Shown here piece by piece: positions 1 to 18,025 of a stretch of DNA of 64,000 nt (position 1 is its first letter; the number at the start of each line of letters is the position of its first letter). A program made the translations under genes and the position numbers. Location: the NCBI RefSeq assembly GCF_022605165.1, contig NC_063069.1, positions 4,898,001 through 4,962,000 of the forward strand, written 5' to 3'. The stretch comes from Purpureocillium takamizusanense. Lineage: Eukaryota; Ascomycota; Sordariomycetes; Hypocreales; Ophiocordycipitaceae. The notes below the pieces were generated by a model, which saw nothing but the letters and a program-made list of their open reading frames with translations, made no database searches and was not told the origin of the DNA.

Positions 1-78
1 TGAATATATACAGTCAGCACAGAGCCTTGACTAACTTGAGTCGGCAGCTTTGCTCCAGACACAGCCCTCGTTTCAAAC

Positions 79-3247
<3,169 letters not shown>

Positions 3248-3525
3248 TGATGACTTGTACGAGAGTAGACTCCTTGGTGGCAGTGACGAGGTGACCTTTT
3301 TTATTGACTAGCCAGTTTCACATTATGCGTTACACGTTCGTTCCTTCAACACAGTTTGAGCTGGAATAAAGGGGTGCTCTCAGTTATTCTATCGTGTCGT
3401 ATCGTTAGCCACGCAAGATGCGATGAAGTCAACATGCCCGACGCAATCCCCCCTCCCCGCCGGGTCCCACCACTTCTAGTACAAGACTCTACCTCGCACA
3501 GTCTTCAAACGCTTCACCGCTCTCT

Positions 3526-3906
3526 CTACGCCCTCAGCATGGCCAGCGGCCTCACCACCCTCTGGAAAAACGCATCCCCCAGCGCCCTCGCCTCGTCCGC
3601 CGCGCTCAGCCCGCCACCCGGCAACGGCGACGGCGACGGCGACCATGACACCCCAACAAACGAGCCCGCCAGGCAGCGCTCGACGACGTCGACAAACGTC
3701 CTCCCGACCATGCCCGCCAGGTCGTCGCCAAACTTGCCCCGCACGTCGGCGAGCATGGCCGCCGACACCTCCGCCATGGTCATGGCCCGGTAGCGCTCCT
3801 CGAACGCGGGCCGCCAGTGCGCCACCTCGAGCAGCACCACGCCCAGGCTGTACAGCTCCCGCGCCTTGGTCCACCCTCCTCCTCCGCCGCCGTTGCCGTC
3901 GCCGTC

Positions 3907-3941
<35 letters not shown>

Positions 3942-5655
3942 CCCGCGACGATGATGACGACGACACCACCTCCGGGTGGTAGTAGTAGTCGAGCTCGGGC
4001 ACACCCGTGGGGCGGCCCTCGAGGGAGGCGTCGCCCGCCGGGCGGCTGTACTGGAAGCCGGCGATCTGCGGGGCCGTGATGTCCACCTCCGCGCCGTCCA
4101 CGGCTCCGTGTCCCAGAGACGGCGCCCGCAGCGCCCGCGGCGTGAACACTATGTTGTCGCTGCGCAACGACTTGTGGATCCAGTCGGTGGCATGCAGCAG
4201 CGACACGGCCGAGGCGAGCTTGTATGCCAGCTCGAAGCGCGCCCCGAGGGGAGGCCGCGTCCGCGCCCTGCCCGCGGCGCGCAGCAGGTCCGCCAGCGAG
4301 ACTGGAGGGGCGAGGGGGAGGCCGTTGTCGTTAGTGGGGGAGCAGCCGCCGCCGCTTCGGTAGACGAGGCCGATGCGACGGCTCCGGCTCCTGTGTCGGT
4401 CCCTGTAGTCGACGTCGTCGTACACGCCGAGGCAGGCCGGGCGGTGAAAGGTCGCGGCGTTGTCCGTGGAGAGCAGCGCGCCCAGCGCGTGGACGCGGAG
4501 GATGATGTCGTCCATGGTGCTGCTGTTGCTGCTGCTGCTGACGCTGACGCTCTCTACGGCTTTCCACTCGATCCAGACTGGCTCCGGCAAGCTGTTGCTC
4601 TCGCTGCCGTTCCCGCTGCCGTCGGGCGCCGCCGTCTGGCTCGTGTACGTGCCCATGCAGCGCCTGCTCGTGTCGTTGGACAGCGCGTCCCAGAGACGCA
4701 GCTCCGAGGCGTCGATGCGCTTCACCTTGGCCGCCAGTTCCGCCACCGTCTCGCCCTGCATCTTCTTGAGCCTTGCGGCCAGCGCCAACAACGAGGCCGT
4801 GCCGTCGCCGCCGCTCCCATGGCTGCTCAACAACGACAACGACGACGACGAGGTCTGTTGCTGCAAAAGCGAAGCGAGCGACAGCTGGTCGCTCAGGCCG
4901 CTGAGCACCCCCGTGACGATGCTCAGCGTGTCCACGCGCACCTCCCCGGGCGGCGCCGCCTCCGCCACGACCACCACGTCCCACAGGTTCTGGTTCAGCG
5001 TCGCGAGCCGCTCGATCAGGCCGCCGAACTTGTCCCTGTCGCGGGCCGCCCAGCGGAGGCGGTGCGTCTGCGGGATCCGGGCCCGCGCCTCGGCGAGGAG
5101 CGCCACCCACTTGCTCCGCCGGTGGAACGTCTCCGGTCCAGTTCCTGCTGCTGCTGCTGCTGCTGCTGTTGTTGTTGTTGTCGTCGCGGTGTGCTGCTGC
5201 TGCGGCGAGGTGGAGGAGACGCTGGCGCCGGCGGCCGCGGTGAAGATGGGCACAACAGGCTCAACGTGATACCTCGCGATAAATTCCACAGCCAGCTCGT
5301 GCGTGGCGTTGATCTCCGCGACAATGCGCCACACGGCATCGCGCGTGATGCGCGGCTGCTTAAGCAGCAGACACTCCTCGCGAGCACCACCACCTCCTCC
5401 TCCACCATTACCACCACTTGCCCCCCTGTCATCGTCATCGTCATCGTCATCGACGTCGACGTCGTAAACCCTGAACCGCCGCGCCCAGACCTCGAGCTTG
5501 ACCTTCTCCACGTGATACCGCGTCGCCGCGAAGCGCAGCCCGTTGTCCCTCTCGCACACGTTGGCCAGCATGTTGAGCCCGTCGACGGCGCCCTTGACGG
5601 AGAGCAGCAGGCCCGCCACGGCCAGCGATATGCCGGCGACCTCGAAGCCCGACAT
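3526..5655 (-). CDS. HeLo-domain pseudokinase (fungal HET-s/NLR-type accessory protein)
   Basis: Single-exon 709-residue protein. The N-terminus (MSGFEVAGISLAVAGLLLSV) and the following helical segment resemble HeLo / prion-inhibition domains, which in fungi mediate membrane-active cell death and allorecognition. The C-terminal third is kinase-like but degenerate. The catalytic loop reads HKSLRSDNIVF (about residue 493) where an active kinase has HRD-x-K-x-x-N, and the DFG position reads AGFQYSRP (about 533). I therefore call it a pseudokinase. An acidic run near residues 66-75, poly-Thr/Ala and poly-Ser tracts and a Gly-Asn repeat (about 572-592) come from simple repeats in the DNA. It converges on the ankyrin/WW gene with 278 bases between the stop codons. 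The start is the only ATG giving the conserved N-terminus. Activity and partners are unknown. Confidence 0.82.
3891..3940. repeat. CGTTGC/CGTCGC hexanucleotide microsatellite inside a CDS
   Basis: About eight tandem copies of a six-base unit. Read on the minus strand they encode the alternating Gly-Asn/Gly-Asp tract of the HeLo pseudokinase. The unit length is a multiple of three, so copy-number change would alter the linker length without shifting the frame. Confidence 0.9.
5146..5180. repeat. CTG/GTT trinucleotide repeat inside a CDS
   Basis: A run of CTG followed by GTT triplets within the HeLo pseudokinase gene. On the minus strand it encodes a poly-Thr then poly-Ala tract between the HeLo region and the central part of the protein. 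A second, interrupted CTG run lies near 4518-4550 and encodes poly-Ser. Confidence 0.9.
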
Positions 5656-6553
5656 GGCCTGGCGCGCGCGCGTAGGATTGTTGCGAAGGAGTGGAGGTTC
5701 CTGCCAATGAGAAATTTCCTTATTTTTCCCAAAAGAGTTGGTAGATTATAAACCGATATTATCCTCTCGCTGGGGGAGTTGATGGAATTTTCTCGATGAG
5801 CTTTCCCGATGCTGGGCAGTTGATGGACGGTCAATGAGCTGCTCTGTTTGCTGAGGAGTTGGGGAAGTCTCAGTAAGCGTCTCCTGTCTGCTGGTCGACA
5901 TCGGAGGACGCGATGCTATTTCACATGGCTGCCTGAAGCCTCAGCCACTGCGTGATGGCAGCAGCACAGCCCCCCGGCTGCGTTCAGCCCTAGGCACACT
6001 ATTGATATCAAGTCAACATGGGTGCGCATTCTCGCTTCAGAAAGGCTAGACATTACCGCATCGCTATGCTATCGGTGTGTCGTCCGATGAGAACCAACAT
6101 AAAATTACCACCCAAGGGTGGTTGATGTTGCAACTGGCCTCATGAATGTGCCTCATCACACTCAGACAGGGAGTACGATCCAGCTGTCCATGGCACACCG
6201 CGGTATATAAGCTCACGTCGTGTTCACCACCTCCCGACAGGTTGCCTGCTTCACAGAGGTGGTATGTTGGTGCTTTAGACTTGATCAATTTAAACCGTCA
6301 TAACATCAGTCTATGTACGGGCATGTATTGCCCCTGTCCCAGGCTCGAGGCTCTCTGGCCCCGCCAAAACTCCATGCCGACCCGTGCGCCGTGCTGCTTG
6401 GCCAAATGATGATGAAAACACAGGATAAAAGCATTGCTGGAAAAGAATCATGACAGGCTCATGTCTCGTCAAAAAAAAAAGCGCCGCGCCCAGTTACATC
6501 CTAGGCCTCAGTCGCCTGCGCGGGGGTGATGACGAAGACGACCGGCCACGCCG
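5656..6553. other. Intergenic region upstream of the HeLo pseudokinase
   Basis: Holds the promoter side of the HeLo pseudokinase and the 3' flank of the mannitol dehydrogenase gene, including an A-run near 6471-6480. Short open frames on both strands have no recognisable content. Confidence 0.6.
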
Positions 6554-7965
6554 TCAATCTTCACGGCTGTCGTCCTGGACACGCTTGACGCGTTCCACCA
6601 GCTGAGGGTAGAGTTTTTCCGTTGTCTGGATGCCGCACACCTTGGTGACGACATCCTCGGGCTTGTTCTCCGACATGATCCTGGCCAGCTCCTTGGACTC
6701 CTCGTCGTCCTTGACACCCTGGAAGCGGAAACACATCTCAATGGCGTCCAAGAGGAACTTGATGGGCTGGTCGTTCTCGGCGAGCTCAGCAGCAGGGCCG
6801 ATGAAGCGCTCCTTGCGGGAAAGCTTGCGTAGAGGGGCGCGGCCAACGCGCTCAACAGCATCCTCCAGATGTGGGTTGCCAATGCGATGAATGATGCGCT
6901 CCAGGTAGGCAGTCTGCTGCTCCTCGCTAACGCCATGCTTGGAGACAAGAAGGTTCTTGGTCTCCATCAGTGCGCCGCGGACTTCGGCCATGATGTTCTT
7001 GTCCTGCAGAGCATCGTAGACGGTCTTCTTATTCCTGTTGTAGCCGTGGTAGGCCGCGGTCGCGTGTCCGGTGTTGACAGTGTAGAGCTTGCGCTCAATG
7101 AAAGGCTGCAGGTTGTCGACCCAGTTGATACCCTGGATGGCAGGGATCCCAATGTCCTCAAACGGAGTCTTCTCAACGACCCACTCGAAGAACTTTTCCA
7201 GCGTCACGTCGAGGCCTGCGTTGGGGTCCTGGGCGGGGACAATTCTGTCAATGGCAGAGTTGGCGTAGCGCGCGCGCAGGTGGTGGTCATCGAGACGCTC
7301 GGGACTCGTGTTGCGGGGGTCCTTGATGTGCTGAGCAAGTGTGTCGGTGGCGCCAATGGCGTTCTCGCAGGCAATGACATGCAGAGGTGCGTCATCCGTG
7401 GAGCGGCGGTCAATGCCTTTGGCGATGACGGGGGCGATGAACTTGAGGATGTTGGGACCGACCGAGCAGGTGACGACCTCGGCAGTGCGAATCTCCTCAA
7501 TCAGATCCTCCTCGTGCGTCTTGGAGTTGATGGCCCGATAATTTGTGATGGTGTTCTCGGCAGTGGCGTCGACACCAACCTCGATGACCTTGTAGGAGGG
7601 CGTCGCATTGATGCGGTCAATCAATGAGTCGACGACGTCGGCAAAGACTACCTCGTAGCCAGAGTTGTGCAAGAAACAGGCGACGAAGCCGCGGCCTATG
7701 CTGAGGAGTCAGTCATTGAACTCGTCCTTTCCAAGCGTGGAGGTACTGCGTTTTGTACGTGTACCACGCAAGCGTCACCCAGCAGACCACGGTGCTGGCC
7801 AGGGCCCAACCAAGTGGACACCGGGCGCTGCAGCAAGCGGACCAGCGCGGCATCGCAGTGGGCGGGTGTTGGCAGCGGGTGAGGCGGAAAGGCATGGGGA
7901 CAAGCACGGGCGGGAAATGACGTACCGATATTGCCGGCGCCAAAGTGGACAGCCTTCTTGCCCAT
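6554..7965 (-). CDS. mpdA: Mannitol-1-phosphate 5-dehydrogenase
   Basis: NAD-dependent interconversion of fructose-6-phosphate and mannitol-1-phosphate in the cytosol, the entry step of fungal mannitol synthesis. There are two exons on the minus strand, 7965-7926 and 7695-6554, with a 230-base intron 7696-7925 (GTACGT donor, CATAG acceptor) that splits the glycine codon of the Rossmann motif. The joined N-terminus reads [19 protein letters not shown], the family's dinucleotide-binding start. The product is 393 residues, the usual length. Internal blocks such as [13 protein letters not shown] and [13 protein letters not shown] are typical of polyol dehydrogenases of the MtlD type. The next gene on the same strand is glucose-6-phosphate isomerase, which supplies the substrate. 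The first exon is only 40 bases, so an unspliced reading would miss the cofactor site. Confidence 0.95.
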
Positions 7966-8570
7966 GTTGAAAACGGTGGGAGAAGACGGTGGATGGGGTA
8001 TGAGCGTGTGTGTAAGTCGAGCGGTGCCCGATGATCGAGAACGAGGCGAGTGCTTGGATGCAAGAAAGAGATCGGGTCAGATGTGTATCAATCAGTGCAA
8101 GAAAAAGTGCTGATATGAGGGCAAGATGATTGCGAGTTGAGGAAGAAAACGGTATCGTGGAACAGATGAGACGAGACGGAGGGGGGGCGGCTGGAGTTTA
8201 TATAAACTGAGGTGACGACGGAGGGCAGGGAAGGAACCAGGGAGTTCCGGGAAGGAGGGAGGGGCAATGGCAAAGCAACGCCAAAGCAACGCAAAGCAAA
8301 GCAAAGCCGGAGCCAAATGCCAAATGCCAATGCAAGATGGCATGGATGGACGGACGGGACGGTGGGAAGCAGGGAAGGAGGGGCCTGGGAGTGAGTGAAA
8401 CGGGGCTTGCCCGGTCCTGGGTGGTGGCCCAGCAGCGCATGCCAGCCAGCCAGCCCGCCTGTGACGACGAGCGACGGAGGACGGATACGGTTGGGGGAAA
8501 CTGGGGCTGACTCTAGTTCGCCGTCCAATGGGGCAAGGGTCGGGGGCCCCAGGCAGCATCACCGTAGCGG

Positions 8571-8600
8571 CAAGGCAAGGCAAGGCAAGGCAGGGCAGGG
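8571..8600. repeat. CAAGG/CAGGG pentanucleotide tandem repeat
   Basis: About six tandem copies of a five-base CAAGG unit, the last degenerating to CAGGG. It lies in the intergenic region upstream of the mannitol dehydrogenase gene. Confidence 0.85.
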
Positions 8601-10803
8601 ATGACGGGATCCGACGACGACGACGACAACGACAAGACGATTGATGATTGAGAGTGACGTGACGCGGGCGTTCGCAGTGGAGCTCTCTTCACACGCTGGG
8701 CGCCCGCTGTTGGGGGGCAATGGGGGGGGCCCGGAGGGGCTCGGGTCGGCAGGGTGGGGCAGGGGCTTGCCAGGCGCGCGAGCTGGCTGGCCAGGCTGCT
8801 CGGCTGGGCGCCTGCTGATGATGCTGGGCGTTCGCTGTAGATTCAGAACAGGCCGGGCATTGCAGGCGGGGTGGGGGGGTCCCGCACTTAGGAGATGGAT
8901 GGAGGTCCTGTCCGGCCTCCTGCAGTCCGAGACGCCGCCGTAGGTAGGCCGCTCGTCGTCTGTAGCCGCCTAGGTACCTATCTTCGCTGTCGCCAGCACC
9001 GCCTCGTCTACTAAGTCAGCGCGCGCGCACCCATCGTCATCGTCATGCGCAGGTAAGGTAGTTCTTTCATTACAGTCCCATATTTTAACATCGAACGATG
9101 GCGACGCTGGATTTTCGAACACGCAATCACTGACCGCCGTTTCGTTGTTGTGTCCCCTACGAAAGAAAGGAAAGAAAAAAAAAGTATGGCTTGCCAGCTG
9201 TCGCCTCACCCGGCCACCTCTCGTCTCAGACATACGTCGGCTGGCCGGCCCAGACGGGCAGAGTTGAGTTGCGCCGTCTGTCTCCAGGGCCAACCTAACA
9301 AAAACTCTCAGGCCCCTCCGCCCCCTCTACCTACGACAGGCTCCCCGCCGGCGGGACAGTGGATGGACGCCTTCAAGGGGCCGGCGCCGGGCAGCGCGAA
9401 TTTACAGGCCCGTTTCAGCGCTAGGCACGCTAACGCGGGCAAGGTCTCTCGCCGTCGTCCAGTCGCCGCACGCATGGAAAGGCTGGCGACTCGCGCGCGC
9501 CCCCCCGCCCCTCCCACAGGGGGCGAGGGCACCTCCAATGGCGCCGGTGCGATTGCTGAAGCGTCACGTCGAAACGGAGCGGACACCTCTCAGTCATGGT
9601 GGCACAGTTGGTGACCGGACCCACTGTAACGTGATGCACGTCAGCCATTGGGCCTATGCCAAGCCCGGACAAGCCACCTTCCTCAACCGCTGGCGCCGCC
9701 GCACAGCCTGTGCCAACCGGCCGGCCACAGGGGGTGCGGGTCCACTGCAGAGGCCCCCCGCGCCCGCACCAGCACAAGCAGCCATTGTGCGTGATGATGG
9801 CATCACCACCGGTACTGACCCAGTGGATTCTGCATACGGAGTACATGGCTGGCTAATAACACTTCAGCTCTTGGATCACGAGCGACGGTAGTTCAGACCT
9901 TCAAGGACGTGCGTGTAAACGCCGGGACGCGGTCCTCGCCAGACGGTAATGGTGAACGGTCGCTCCGTTCCAGCAGCAGGCGGACGAAGGGGAGATTCCA
10001 TTACAGACGAATGCATTGCCGGCTGAGGTTGTTTTGTTCCCCGTCACTCGGGTACTAATGGGTACTAACTAGCAGTACCTGGATGTGTGATGCCGAGTCC
10101 TACGTACCTAGATCAGCAGCAGATGCCAACCGCATCGCACGCAACCCCCTGAATCTGCCAAGGTGGGCTCGGACGGGTAATGGAGGTGACATCAGCGAGG
10201 CCCGCCAACCCCGACTTCACGATGCCGACGACGCCGCTGATTGATGCGTCGGCCCAATTCCACACCTCGCGGGGTTCGTGGCACTTTGTCTCGGGACCCT
10301 TCGAGCCCGCCGCCGCGATGTGATGGCATTCAGATGGGATCTTGGCGGCCAGCCGGCACAATGGACGCCACTAAGGTAACTAACGTGGCTCGTGTCTGCC
10401 CGCCCTTCCTTGTGAAGCGTCAAACAAGGCTGGAATCCGCCCGCGCGACGGTGACACAGGCGCCCCTCGCGGTCGAGAAGGACCGACGACGACCATGGAC
10501 GCATCGATGGCCACGGGTCTCCGCGATGGAGGGCATGTGAATCGCGCGAACCGGTCAAGCAGCCACCACCCCACGGCGCGTCTGCCGCAGCACACGCCCG
10601 CCCCAGACGAGCGCAATTGGGTCGTCCGGTCCGTGGCTGCAGCAACGCCATGATGCATCGCGGGGGTTGTCTGTCCTTGAATGCAGCTGCGGCAACAACC
10701 CAAAGGAGGGGCCTGAAAGCTGAATGAGAAAGCCCGCTCGGCAACACACCTCTCTGCACTGGGCTGTTGTTGCCCGTTGGAGAGGGGCATGAGGGGCATG
10801 GAG

Positions 10804-10826
10804 GGGACAGGACAGGACAGGACAGG
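10804..10826. repeat. GGACA tandem repeat
   Basis: Four to five tandem copies of GGACA in the MPD-PGI intergenic region, non-coding on both strands as far as can be judged. Confidence 0.8.
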
Positions 10827-13800
10827 GGTGGGATATTCACTTGCTGTTGCTGTTGCTGGGGGGCGCCATCCGCGGGATGGAGGCTCCACCACTTGGGTAG
10901 CCCCCGGCGGAATGACGTAGTATCTCTGGCGGGAAGGGGACCTTGAAAGCGAAATGGCGCAAGGCCGCTTCTTTCTTGTCACGATGCGTCCCTCCGTCAT
11001 GCATGCTCGCGGCGCCGCCGCCGTGCCCAATTGAGCACGACGCCGCGCGCACGGGAGTTGCTGCTACTACTACTAACTTACTTACTACTACTACTAGTAG
11101 CAGCCTCCACGACTGTTTGATGCCCGTTCGTCACACCCCCAATATTCCAGGAGGTCTTTGTCCAGCCTCGCGACGTCATGACACCGCGCAGAGGGCCGTC
11201 AGCTTGACCCCAGTAACTCAGTTTGTATATCGATCGCGGTTCTCGGCTCCCTACCCCTGATCGATCGACGACTTCACAATGGCGCGCACATAGACGTAGT
11301 CCTTTATGGCGGTCTTGACGTCGTCGTCGTCGTCGGAGGGGCATGGACCACGACGACGCACGGGCGAGGAGGCATGCCCACGGCACCACCCACGCCATGC
11401 CATGCAATGCACGCATGCACGCACGTGCACACACACCACAACTAACTTACCACCACCTACTCATCACCTTCCATCATCTCCGTCACGTTGGGTCTGTCCC
11501 GCACGCCTGTCCGTCCGTCCCTCCGTCTGTCCGACTGCGACGCACCCGCCGCGCTTAGGTGTGAGCGGTCGCTCAGAGGAGGCCTCCTCCTTCTCATCCT
11601 CCTCCTGCTACTGCTGCAGCTGCTGCTCCCCGTCTAGTAACTTACAAACTTACTACTGCCTATTCCTGCAACAGTGAGGCGTCCCCTGTCCCCGTTGGGC
11701 CCCTTGCAAGGCATAAAGTGCGATAATACCGCACGCCCGTTTGAGAAGAAGAAGACGAAAAGAGGTATTAAATTATCGCCGTATCACCCCAGGCACGGGC
11801 GGCGGCACAGCAGGCAGGAAGCCAATCGCTTTCCTGGGTAGGTACCTGTAGATCCATCCATGCCACCCACCCCCATCTTGCCAGCTCTTGACCGTCCATG
11901 CCCACCGTTTGTTACGCTGGGGGCGCTAAACCAGAACCTGCGCCTCGTCTCCGCCGCAGGATCCAGTTCATCAGTCTAGCCCTTGGCCCGTATCGTGCCG
12001 AAGTGCATCCCATCGTCGTTGTCGTCGTTGCCGTCATGTTCCCTGCGGCGGGACGATCCCCAAGGGGTTGTTGGCAAGCAAACCCACGATTACCCGCTTC
12101 GTGTTGCATGCATGCGTTCCATCCCCTGCCAACTTGATTCGATTCGAGACACCAGAAGAACAGAAAGAAAAAAGGCCGCAGGTACGAAGTACAGTACCGT
12201 TCCAGGCTTTTTCGTAGGTCTCATCATCGAACATGGTGCGTCGTTTGCCAGACTACAGTCGGAATGCCGTGGGGGACTGGACTGTCTCTGTCCGCCTGGC
12301 CAACCCGCCGTAGGCGCGAATTCACCCTCCGTCTCGGGCAGGGCGGCGCCGGCGCTCAACCGTCTCGCACGAGGCGTACTAAACGATCACAACGGCGACG
12401 ACCTCGTCACGGTCCAGATCATGATGGGATTTTGCGAGAGGCGCCCGTCGTGACTGCCTCGAAGCGGGGCCAGCCGCCGCCGGGTTACCCTTTGCAGCAG
12501 TGAAACAAACATGAGGCCATTCTCACGAGCATGGGAACCCACCACACACTTCATTGGTTAGACTCATCAACTCACTCACTCATCACTCATTATTTACTCT
12601 TCCTAGCGACAGCCACCACTACGTATTACCACCGCCACCAACCAGCGATGCACGGCACTGCACTGCGTTGTAAAAAGAAGCAGCGCCAGACATGCCCACC
12701 TAGTAACGTTAGTACTGTAGTAGTAGTCGGTATCAGTCCCACGTTGCGCCCGTCTGGGGCCCCAGGGGGAGGGCAAACAAGTCCAGGGAGCGTGGGTCAG
12801 AAGCAGTCCCTGTATTCGATGCCACGCGAGTGAGTACAGTATCATCAGTATGTACTATTCTCAAAGTGAATCAACAACGCATTGGGGGAGAAAAAAATAC
12901 AGTCCAGCGCCAACACTCTTCCGAACGCAGCAGCACACACGCTCATGGTGAAGGACGCTCGCTCGTTGGGTGAAGGAGGCGCCAACACAACTGGGAACAA
13001 ACGCCATATGCGCCTCACGATAAATTTCCCTCGGCATCATTGTGGATCTACCCTTCGTTCGTCAACTTTGTCCGGGTATTAGTCGTCGTTTGTGGCGAAT
13101 CGGGCTTGGCAAAACCTTGCATCGCCTCGTCGCACGCCTGCCGGAGCACAGCGACCCGCCGCCCACTTCTTCGCCCCCATCAAACTCTCACTCTCACAAA
13201 AAGATACGTTCAAGACTTTTCATTTGTCCGGCTGGCCACAGTCAGTCACTGGTCGCAAATGGGACTGTCCGGTCCGTCGTCGCGCCCGGTGGTTGGACTT
13301 GAGAACCAAGATGGCCTCACGTTCACCCCTTTGCGTCCCAGCGGACGGGCGGCTCCGGGGCGTACTCTTCCCTGCCCGCCCGCCCACCTCCGACCCGGGC
13401 GGCGGCGGCGGCGCTGTGCTCCACTCGCTCCGGCGCGGCCGGTGGTCCCTTCTGCCGTCCGCCAGGAGACCGGCCCACGAGTACACTACGTATTGTCGCC
13501 CGCATGGAGCTTACACTACATTTGCAGCGATTCCATCATCGCCTGCAGGTCATTCCCTACACTTAAGAGAGCATGCGTACCTACCGTAATGCTACACTGG
13601 GCGCAGGCGGGGTGTGCCCTGCCTTCTATGCTTTCCCAACAGATGCCCAGATGGACATGCAGGAACCCCCCATCCATCCACCCGCCCGCCGCGCAGCCGA
13701 CATCACCCGAACCCCCCTGCATGAAGATAGCCGTGTTGCGTAGATTACATGCAACCCCCCAGAGCTCCTTCTTTCGCCTATCGAATCGGAGGCGCTGATC

Positions 13801-14823
13801 AGGCACCTGGGGAACGCTTCTCTCGGGCCGTCTCGAGCGCGCGTCCTTTTTTTCCCTTGAGCCTTCCGTTTGCTTTCCCGTAGAGGAAGGGGATGAGGCG
13901 GCGATAGATCGTTGCAACGCCGTCGTACTACAATTGTGAGACGTCCAATAGCCGCCGGTTCCTCACGGAGAGGGCAAATCCCCCAGAAATGGTGGTGACG
14001 TGATTTGCCGGCGCGGGTGTAAAACGTAGCTCGGAGGGAACCGCTTGGGGTAATAGGCTCAACAATGGAATACGTAGATGCCATGCAGGTAGCCGCCTCG
14101 GATGCCTTAGGTACTAGGCAGGTGCCCAGGTTAGTACCTAGCCACTGTAGCCCTGACGCAGTACATGTGACGACGACGTACGAACAGGTACTTGGTACGT
14201 CCTGACTGGCTGGCTACCTGACTTGCTCCTAGCCGAAGAGTCTGAACATCTCCTCCGCCTTGTGTTCGAGAGGGTCCGTCCGGGAAAGAGCTATTTTGTA
14301 TGTCCGAGAAAGAGCTGTATCAGTGACCGACAAGAGAGCCTAGGAACGAAGAGAGACAAACAACTACCTAGTAGGTACTGCTTGCTATGCGTAGCTGGTA
14401 CTCGCATCTCTAGACAAGGCATCCATCCTCATGCCGCCTATCCTTCACCACCAAATGTCAACTACGGTATACAGGCGCATGTTTTCGGACGACGTGTCGT
14501 GGCAATGAGCATCCACCACAAAGTAGCATTGGGTGCGGCAAAATGTATATGCTCTGAGCTTGGGGTGAACGTAAACATCATCATGCGTATTACGTATATT
14601 TTTGAGCCTCCAGGTTCTGGTTTGAGGACAATCTTAAATTCAACACTTTATCCATCCCGCCCCCGTTCCTTTTTTTTTTCCCATGATGCGACCAGGCTAC
14701 CGTAGCAACGGTCATCTCGCCCGCGATATCTCTCATAAGGTCGTTGACGCTCATGGCGGCTACTGCACGTAGGCTCGACAAACGCATACCCAAAAAGAAT
14801 CCCGGCATTCGTAATCATAGAGC

Positions 14824-18025
<3,202 letters not shown>

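Larger units (their letters stand above)
7966..14823. other. 6.9-kb region without a recognisable gene
   Basis: Many short overlapping frames occur on both strands, but none shows a recognisable domain or clear codon preference, and no chain of them could be joined by good introns. The stretch is full of short tandem repeats (CAAGG, GACAG, GACGAC, TACTACTAC, CGTC/CCGT) and of TAC/GTA-rich palindromic motifs such as TAGGTACCTA at 8971-8980. It contains the MPD promoter on its left and the PGI 3' flank on its right. A long non-coding RNA or a lineage-specific gene cannot be excluded by eye. Confidence 0.55.

Noticed and set aside
3976..5751. 591-codon plus-strand open frame
   Set aside because: Antisense shadow of the G/C-rich, repeat-laden HeLo pseudokinase gene; Arg/Val/Ala-biased with no domain.
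10217..11030. Overlapping minus-strand frames of about 210 codons
   Set aside because: Composition reflects simple repeats; no family resemblance and no conserved start.
13040..13798. 252-codon plus-strand open frame in the MPD-PGI gap
   Set aside because: Three overlapping frames of similar length in the same stretch and no recognisable content indicate chance opening in G/C-rich DNA.
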